Source: UBA5336 sp039815055 (lineage in GTDB: Bacteria > Pseudomonadota > Alphaproteobacteria > Caulobacterales > Hyphomonadaceae). Taken from it: 6,844 nucleotides of DNA. The notes beneath the pieces are model-generated. The model saw only the letters and a program-made list of their open reading frames with translations, was not told the origin of the DNA and ran no database searches. The translations under genes were made by a program, and so were the position numbers. This document shows positions 1-4,735 of the stretch, piece after piece (within the stretch, counting starts at the first letter, position 1; the number at the start of each line of letters is the position of its first letter). The stretch is taken from assembly GCA_039815055.1 (NCBI GenBank), contig JBCCAA010000093.1, positions 1 to 6,844 of the forward strand, given 5' to 3'.

Positions 1-1
1 C

Positions 2-910
2 TTGCTCGCCCGCTACCGTGGCGCAAAACCGGACGCGCCTGACTGGTTTGAAGCGGCTGTTAGCACGCCTTACACTGAGTGGTTCGTCGAAGCGGCGGGC
101 GCGCGTATTCGCTATCAGACCTGTGGAGATTCCGCGAAACCTGGCCTGTTGCTGTCACACGGAAATGGCGCGCATGCGCACTGGTATGATTTTATTGCAC
201 CGGCATTGGCAGACGACTATTTCGTGGTCGCGATGACTTTTTCCGGGATGGGCGATAGCAGCTGGCGCGAGATGTACAGCTTCTCCGCCTTTGCAAAAGA
301 ACAGATGGCGGTTTGTGAACATTCCGACCTGTTTTCTGGCGGTCGAAAGCCCATCATTGTCGCGCACTCTTTCGGCGGGTTCATAACGCTGCACACAGCG
401 GCTCAGCATTCAGACCGCTTCTCTGGCGTTGTCATTGTCGATAGCGGTCTCCGCCCGCCGGACGATGAGTGGGAAGGCCCGCCGCGCCGGGCCCGCGGCA
501 ATCGTGCATATGCAAGCCTTGAGGCGGCTCTGGCCCGGTTCCGACTGGCCCCGCCCCAGCCTTGCGAAAACCATTTCATTGCTGACTATATTGCGCGCCA
601 CAGCCTCAAACAAACAACCAATGAGGGGGGTCAGACAGGTTGGATTTGGAAGTTCGACCCGCAGATTTTCATCAATTTCGAGTTCAGCAAGATGTCGACC
701 AATATGCTGGCCGATATTACCTGCCCTGTCGCAATGATGCGCGGTCAGGATTCAGTGCTCGTGAATGAGCGGATCTGGGCCTATATGCGTTCATTGCGAG
801 ACGATATGGAGATGGTGTCGATCCCAGATGCGCAGCATCATGTCATGTTGGATCAGCCTCTGGCCTTCATCGAAGCGATCCGAACACAGCTCGGTCACTG
901 GCAATACTAG
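2..910 (+). CDS. Alpha/beta-fold hydrolase, 5' end probably outside the window
   Basis: A probable cytoplasmic serine hydrolase of the alpha/beta-fold superfamily; the substrate cannot be told from sequence. Numbering from the TTG at position 2, the expected landmarks appear in order: an oxyanion-hole segment HGNGAHAHW at residues 53-61, the nucleophile elbow AHSFGG with Ser123, a helical cap region around 155-225, an acid candidate Asp250 in RGQDS, and the catalytic His279 in DAQHHVMLDQP. The frame closes with TAG at 908-910. Nothing like a signal peptide is visible. The TTG at base 2 lies at the window edge with no visible ribosome site, so the true start is probably a little upstream and the gene is reported as partial, although the catalytic core is complete. 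The next gene starts 46 bases downstream on the same strand, so the two may share a transcript. It could be an esterase, epoxide hydrolase or C-C hydrolase; I cannot choose among them. Confidence 0.9.
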   Translation: MLARYRGAKPDAPDWFEAAVSTPYTEWFVEAAGARIRYQTCGDSAKPGLLLSHGNGAHAHWYDFIAPALADDYFVVAMTFSGMGDSSWREMYSFSAFAKEQMAVCEHSDLFSGGRKPIIVAHSFGGFITLHTAAQHSDRFSGVVIVDSGLRPPDDEWEGPPRRARGNRAYASLEAALARFRLAPPQPCENHFIADYIARHSLKQTTNEGGQTGWIWKFDPQIFINFEFSKMSTNMLADITCPVAMMRGQDSVLVNERIWAYMRSLRDDMEMVSIPDAQHHVMLDQPLAFIEAIRTQLGHWQY

Positions 911-956
911 ATCCAGGCATTGCCTTTCGGCGTTAAGCGCGTAAACACCGCCCGCC

Positions 957-1448
957 ATGATTGAAATCCTGCCTGAATCCCCCGGCCAACATGCCGACGC
1001 GATCGAAGCGCTGTACGACCGCACGTTTGGGCCGGGCCACTTCGCCAAAACGGCAGAACGCTTGCGGGAAGGCAATGCTTCGCTTCCAGACCTGAGCCGC
1101 GTTGCTGTGCAGCAGAGTGAGGTGATCGGCGTATGCCGGCTTTGGCCGATTGTTGTGGGTGTCGAACGGAGTCCGGCGCTTTTCGTTGGCCCGGTGGCGG
1201 TCGATCCGAATTTTCAGGGCCAGAGGCTCGGCCTGACCGTGACGGGCGAAGCCTTGGAAGCGGCCACCCGGGCGAAATGGGACGCCGCCATCATTATTGG
1301 GTCGCCCCGCTACTTTGGGGAATTAGGCTTTGAGGTGATCACGCCGGACCGGTTTCAGTTTCCGGGGCCCCAGGATATGGCGCGGGTTATGGTCCGGGAT
1401 TTGGCCAGATCTGCAGAGGCTCTGAGCGGGCCGCTACGCGCCGTTTAA
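957..1448 (+). CDS. GNAT-family N-acetyltransferase, YhbS-like (COG3153 type)
   Basis: A 163-residue single-domain acetyltransferase that would move an acetyl group from acetyl-CoA to an amine; the acceptor is unknown. The order of elements fits YhbS-like GNAT proteins: an opening MIEILPE strand followed by a helix with ALYDRTFGPG (18-27), a strand with VIGVCRLWPIVV (56-67), the FVGPVAVDPNFQGQRLG stretch (76-92) that forms the acetyl-CoA pyrophosphate loop, and IIIGSPRYFGELGFEV (112-127), matching the family's typical 'GDPxYYxRFGF' block. One oddity is that the usual Q-x-x-G-x-G motif reads QGQRLG, with Arg90 where the first glycine normally sits. The ATG at 957 is the only sensible start because an in-frame TAA lies at 942-944 with no GTG or TTG between; no clear Shine-Dalgarno sequence precedes it. 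Its TAA stop (1446-1448) overlaps the stop of the convergent oxidase gene. Confidence 0.9.
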   Translation: MIEILPESPGQHADAIEALYDRTFGPGHFAKTAERLREGNASLPDLSRVAVQQSEVIGVCRLWPIVVGVERSPALFVGPVAVDPNFQGQRLGLTVTGEALEAATRAKWDAAIIIGSPRYFGELGFEVITPDRFQFPGPQDMARVMVRDLARSAEALSGPLRAV

Positions 1449-2638
1449 GGATCGACCCTTTGTGCGCCCTCCACTCTGACGCTCGCGAGGGACGGATAGC
1501 CGTTCACGGCCATTAACAGATCTGCCTCCGCCAACATGCAGCGCAAGACGTGCGCCGCCCCTTCAGCACCGCCCAGCGCGAGCCCGTAAGCGTAAGGCCG
1601 ACCAACACCGACCGCTGCCGCGCCAAGGGCAATGGTTTTAATCATATCGGTGCCCGACCGAATGCCGGAATCAAAAAGGACGGGCGTGTCGCCCGCGCCT
1701 TTGACGACGCCAGGGAGCATATCGATCGCACCGATTCCCCCATTCGCCTGGCGTCCGCCATGATTGGAGCAATAGATCGCATCAATTCCGAGATCCGCCG
1801 CTTTGCGCGCATCGTCCTCATGGCAAATCCCTTTGAGGACGATGGGCAGTTTGGTGGTCTCCCGGAGCCAAGGAATATGATCCCAGGTCAACACTTCCCC
1901 GAAGACGCCAGCCCAGGTCAGAATTGCGGTTTGCAGGTCTTCTTCTGGCGCCGCCTGCAACAAGCTCCGAAAAACCGGATCGCAGAAATAGTTCTCCAGT
2001 ACATGCCCGCGCAATTGCGGGAAGTTTGACGCGGCCAGATCGCGGGGGCGCCACCCGGTGACCCAGGTGTCGAGGGTCACCACGATCGCTTTGTATCCCG
2101 CTGTTTCGGCGCGCGAAATGAGGCTTTGTGCGAGCTCCTTATTTTTTGGCGTATACAGTTGGAAATAGGCGGGGACATCGCCGCAATGCTTGATCACTTC
2201 TTCCAAAGGATCATTGGCGAGGGTCGAGGCCATAAATGGCACACCGGTCAGCGCAGACGCCTTTGCCGCCGCGATGTCGCCATGTCCGTCTTGCGTGCAG
2301 ATCCCGTTGACCCCGATTGGAGACATGAAAGCGGGACTGGGGAGGTGATCGCCAAACAACTCGACTGTGAGATCCCGCGCAGCGCAATCGACCAGCATGC
2401 GGGGGACCATGCCCCAATGATGGAAGGCGCTGGCATTGCGGTCTTGGGTCAACTCGTCCCCGCAGCCGCCTTGGACATAGTTCAAAACATAGTCCGGCAT
2501 CGCTGCTTCAGCGCGCGCGACGAGGGTTTTGAAATCGATTGGGAATTCCGGGATGACGCCCTGCAGGCCCTGGAAATAGATTTCGTTTTGGAAGCCCCCA
2601 TAGTTCGGGCTTTTCACCGTGCGCTGCGTGTCCGCCAT
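1445..2638 (-). CDS. FMN-dependent alpha-hydroxy-acid oxidase, lactate 2-monooxygenase-like
   Basis: A cytoplasmic flavoenzyme that oxidises an L-2-hydroxy acid such as lactate using FMN. Numbering from the upstream Met at 2644 (399 residues), all key residues of the family are visible: Tyr56 in NYVQGG, the PIG segment at 109-111, QLY with Tyr164, TLDT with Asp192, Lys271 in LKGI, the catalytic His295 and substrate-binding Arg298 in SNHGGRQ, and phosphate-binding DSGIRSG (325-331) and GRPYAYG (348-354). The opening FQNEIYFQGLQG and the block TLDTWVTGWRPRDLAASNFP are typical of lactate 2-monooxygenase (decarboxylating, giving acetate and CO2) rather than glycolate oxidase or LldD. Length is close to the roughly 394 residues of the mycobacterial enzyme. 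A sister activity on another hydroxy acid, or a dehydrogenase or oxidase outcome, is possible. I place the start at 2638 rather than 2644 because GGGAGG directly abuts the 2644 ATG but lies six bases from the 2638 ATG. It begins 60 bases after the membrane-protein gene on the same strand. Confidence 0.92.
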   Translation of the reverse strand: MADTQRTVKSPNYGGFQNEIYFQGLQGVIPEFPIDFKTLVARAEAAMPDYVLNYVQGGCGDELTQDRNASAFHHWGMVPRMLVDCAARDLTVELFGDHLPSPAFMSPIGVNGICTQDGHGDIAAAKASALTGVPFMASTLANDPLEEVIKHCGDVPAYFQLYTPKNKELAQSLISRAETAGYKAIVVTLDTWVTGWRPRDLAASNFPQLRGHVLENYFCDPVFRSLLQAAPEEDLQTAILTWAGVFGEVLTWDHIPWLRETTKLPIVLKGICHEDDARKAADLGIDAIYCSNHGGRQANGGIGAIDMLPGVVKGAGDTPVLFDSGIRSGTDMIKTIALGAAAVGVGRPYAYGLALGGAEGAAHVLRCMLAEADLLMAVNGYPSLASVRVEGAQRVDP

Positions 2639-2644
2639 GCTCAT

Positions 2645-2650
2645 CCTCCC
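2645..2650 (-). promoter_or_regulatory. Ribosome binding site deciding the oxidase start
   Basis: On the minus strand the sequence reads GGGAGG, ATG, AGC, ATG. The purine-rich motif touches the first ATG (2644-2642), leaving no spacer, but is six bases from the second ATG (2638-2636), which is a normal distance. This favours the second ATG as the real start and a 397-residue protein. Confidence 0.7.
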
Positions 2651-2674
2651 AGAAAAAGTGTGCCAGCGATCTGC

Positions 2675-2693
2675 GCGCCAGTTTCGTTGGCGC
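2675..2693 (-). other. Short GC-rich inverted repeat between the membrane-protein and oxidase genes
   Basis: GCGCCA (2675-2680) and TGGCGC (2688-2693) can pair into a 6-bp stem with a 7-base loop, starting five bases after the TAG stop of the upstream gene. No T-run follows directly on the minus strand; the nearest (CTTTTT) lies roughly 15 to 20 bases further on. It could be a weak terminator, a transcript-stabilising hairpin separating the envelope genes from the oxidase gene, or chance. The function is an inference and is weakly supported. Confidence 0.3.
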
Positions 2694-2698
2694 TTATT

Positions 2699-4735
2699 CT
2701 AACGCCCTTCGCGCCGCCAGGCAAAGAGGAGAGCGATCAGGATCAAGCCAATCGCGAGCAAGCCTGGCAAGAGGGGCAAGCTGGTTGAACTGCGCACGGC
2801 ATAAGCGCCGCGTTCTCGCAAGCCTAGCCAACTGCCTCCCGCCGCATCTGCACGCCGCCCAACCATTCGCAGGTCTGGCCGATCCCCGACGCTTTCGAGG
2901 CCGAACACACCGCCGCCAGATGACTCGGCCAATGGGCGCAGCAAATCGCCCGTCGCCTCAAGAGCTGCAAATTCTCGCGGATTGGCCGGGCCGTTCAAGG
3001 CAACCGCTTCCAATCCGCCGGATTGTGCGCGATAGAGCCCCAATTGATCGACCGGGACCTCTGCATTGTAGCTGCCAGGACCATCACTGCGCCATTCCGG
3101 CTCGAGAAAACTGCCATCGGGAGTTTCGATGATCAGCGGCGCCGCGCGATCCGCCAGTGTCCGCAAGTTGGCGCGGACAATGTCGCCTTGTGCGGTGAGC
3201 TGCAATTGACGCTCATCAAGCTCAGGTTCTTTCATCAGCCAATGCACCGACCGTCGGATCAGATCTGAGAACGGGCCGCCGCCATCGTATCCGCGCGCCC
3301 AGAGCCAGATCTGGTCGGACAGCAATTGGGCAACACGGCCCTCTCCCACCCGGTCGACGGCAAAGAGCGGGGCCCCGTCTTCGGTGCGCATCAAGACGTC
3401 ACCTGTATCGGCGCGCGCTCGGATGTAGCGCAGCCACTTGCCCCAGGAGCGCCCACTAAAGTCCTCGGTAATGGTGTGGCGCATGCCCTCATCCGAGAGC
3501 GTTGGCATCACGTCCTCAGAGATCACCTCGCCGGTCGGTAAGGCGGGCAGGATACCGGCCAGCGGCGTACGGGCGAGACTGGCGGGCCCGGCAAAGCTTT
3601 GCCCCGCGACGACCAGCAGCGCGCCGCCTTCATCAACATAACGCGCGACATCTGCCAGATAGCCCATCGTGATCACACCGCGGCGTTCGTACTGGTCGAA
3701 GATGATCAGATCAAAGCCGTCCAGCTTGTCTTCAAAAAGCTCCTCAGTCGGAAACGCGATGAGCGCCATTTCTTCCAGCGGCGTCAGATCGCGCTTGTAA
3801 GGCGGGCGCAAAATTGTGAAGTGGACAAGGTCAACAGACGGATCAGACTTCAGCAAGTCCCGCCAAACGCGCCCCGACGCATTTGGACGGCCGGTCACCA
3901 GCAAGACCCGCAATCCATCGCGCACACCGGAAATCGTTGCAGCCGTGCGATTATTGGCGAGCGTCAATTCCTGCTCGCCCTCGGGGGTTTCGAACACCAC
4001 GATATTGTCGCCGCGGCGTTCGACTTCGATGAAGATGCTCGTGTCTTCGCCAGCCTCGATGTATTCAGCCTGAGACCGGCCACCATTTATCGCGTAGGTA
4101 AGCGGGACTGTGCCGCCCTCCGGGTCATCGATGCGAACGACAAATTCTGCTTCATCCCCGACAATGTCGAAATTCGGCGCTTGAACCAGAGTGATGCGAC
4201 GGTCGCTGGCGCGGGGATTGCCCGTGATCAGTGCGTGGACGGGCCCTAACTCTCCAATTCGCGCAAGAGTCTCGGGCAAGTCATGAACCTGGCCATCGGT
4301 GATCAGAATCGCACCGGCGATCCGGTCGCGCGGGACGTCTGCCATCAAGCCTTCGAGCGCTCCGATCAGCCGCGTACCGTCGCCGACCGTTTCGGCTTCG
4401 ATCACGCGCAAGTCGATGGCCGGGTTGGCTTCGAGTTCGGATTGGATTTCGGCAAAGGCGGCGCTGGCAATCTCATTTCGGTCGCCAAATCCCATGCTGT
4501 CTGACCGATCGACAACGATCGCAGCGACTGACGGCAGAGGCTCTCGCTCTTCTTCAACAAGCGCAGGATTGGACAGGGCCAACAGGCCAAACGCAGCCGC
4601 CAAGACGCGTGTCAGCCAAGCCTTGCGAAAAGCAATCAGGTAGACAATCAGGCTGATCGCACAGAGCGCGGCCAGTGCCCAGAAAAGCGGCCAGCCAATC
4701 AGCGGATCAAAGGTCAGGCGGGATGCTTCAATCAT
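2699..4735 (-). CDS. Membrane protein with VWA-like MIDAS domain and glutaminase-like domain (MoxR/Bat-type locus)
   Basis: A 678-residue inner-membrane protein, probably part of an envelope MoxR/VWA system; its exact role is unknown. Two N-terminal membrane segments (about 14-36 and 41-60) are followed by a VWA-like domain (about 69-172) with a full metal site: DRSDS (Asp76, Ser78, Ser80), Thr121 in DGTRLIGAL, and Asp147 in LITDGQ. Next come a beta-rich, probably Ig-like section (about 180-268), a glutamine-amidotransferase-like domain (about 274-500, with VLLVTGRPNASGRVW, LIIFDQYERRG and YVDEGGALLVVAG), a second beta-rich part (about 508-580) and a C-terminal membrane segment (about 651-672) ending in RREGR. 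The layout predicts the bulk in the periplasm. The start resembles BatA/BatB proteins. The only cysteine is Cys25 in a membrane segment, so amidotransferase chemistry is ruled out. The ATG at 4735 overlaps the upstream stop as ATGA, implying translational coupling. The TAG stop is at 2701-2699. Confidence 0.88.
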   Translation of the reverse strand: MIEASRLTFDPLIGWPLFWALAALCAISLIVYLIAFRKAWLTRVLAAAFGLLALSNPALVEEEREPLPSVAAIVVDRSDSMGFGDRNEIASAAFAEIQSELEANPAIDLRVIEAETVGDGTRLIGALEGLMADVPRDRIAGAILITDGQVHDLPETLARIGELGPVHALITGNPRASDRRITLVQAPNFDIVGDEAEFVVRIDDPEGGTVPLTYAINGGRSQAEYIEAGEDTSIFIEVERRGDNIVVFETPEGEQELTLANNRTAATISGVRDGLRVLLVTGRPNASGRVWRDLLKSDPSVDLVHFTILRPPYKRDLTPLEEMALIAFPTEELFEDKLDGFDLIIFDQYERRGVITMGYLADVARYVDEGGALLVVAGQSFAGPASLARTPLAGILPALPTGEVISEDVMPTLSDEGMRHTITEDFSGRSWGKWLRYIRARADTGDVLMRTEDGAPLFAVDRVGEGRVAQLLSDQIWLWARGYDGGGPFSDLIRRSVHWLMKEPELDERQLQLTAQGDIVRANLRTLADRAAPLIIETPDGSFLEPEWRSDGPGSYNAEVPVDQLGLYRAQSGGLEAVALNGPANPREFAALEATGDLLRPLAESSGGGVFGLESVGDRPDLRMVGRRADAAGGSWLGLRERGAYAVRSSTSLPLLPGLLAIGLILIALLFAWRREGR
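4732..4735 (-). promoter_or_regulatory. ATGA stop/start overlap coupling two membrane-protein genes
   Basis: On the minus strand the TGA stop of the DUF4159 gene (4734-4732) and the ATG start of the next gene (4735-4733) share bases as ATGA. Upstream is only a loose, distant purine stretch (AAGGTGGGG, ending about 7 bases before the ATG), so re-initiation by ribosomes finishing the first gene is the likely way the second is translated. This points to matched amounts of the two proteins. Confidence 0.8.

Noticed and set aside
915..925. AGGC-ATT-GCCT inverted repeat after the hydrolase stop, as a terminator
   Set aside because: The stem has only four pairs with a three-base loop, and only a few T residues follow. 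Too weak to call.
1447..1460. AAGG/CCTT inverted repeat at the convergent gene ends, as a bidirectional terminator
   Set aside because: Four pairs with a six-base loop and no real T-run on either side; it could easily occur by chance.
2126..2788. Long + strand open frame of 220 codons
   Set aside because: It lies antisense to the oxidase and the end of the membrane-protein gene, both of which have clear family motifs. Its translation has no recognisable domain and is rich in His, Arg and Cys, as shadow frames in GC-rich DNA often are.
3599..4249. Long + strand open frame of 216 codons
   Set aside because: Antisense to the VWA/glutaminase-like gene, with no recognisable motif and no ribosome site. 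A shadow of the real gene.
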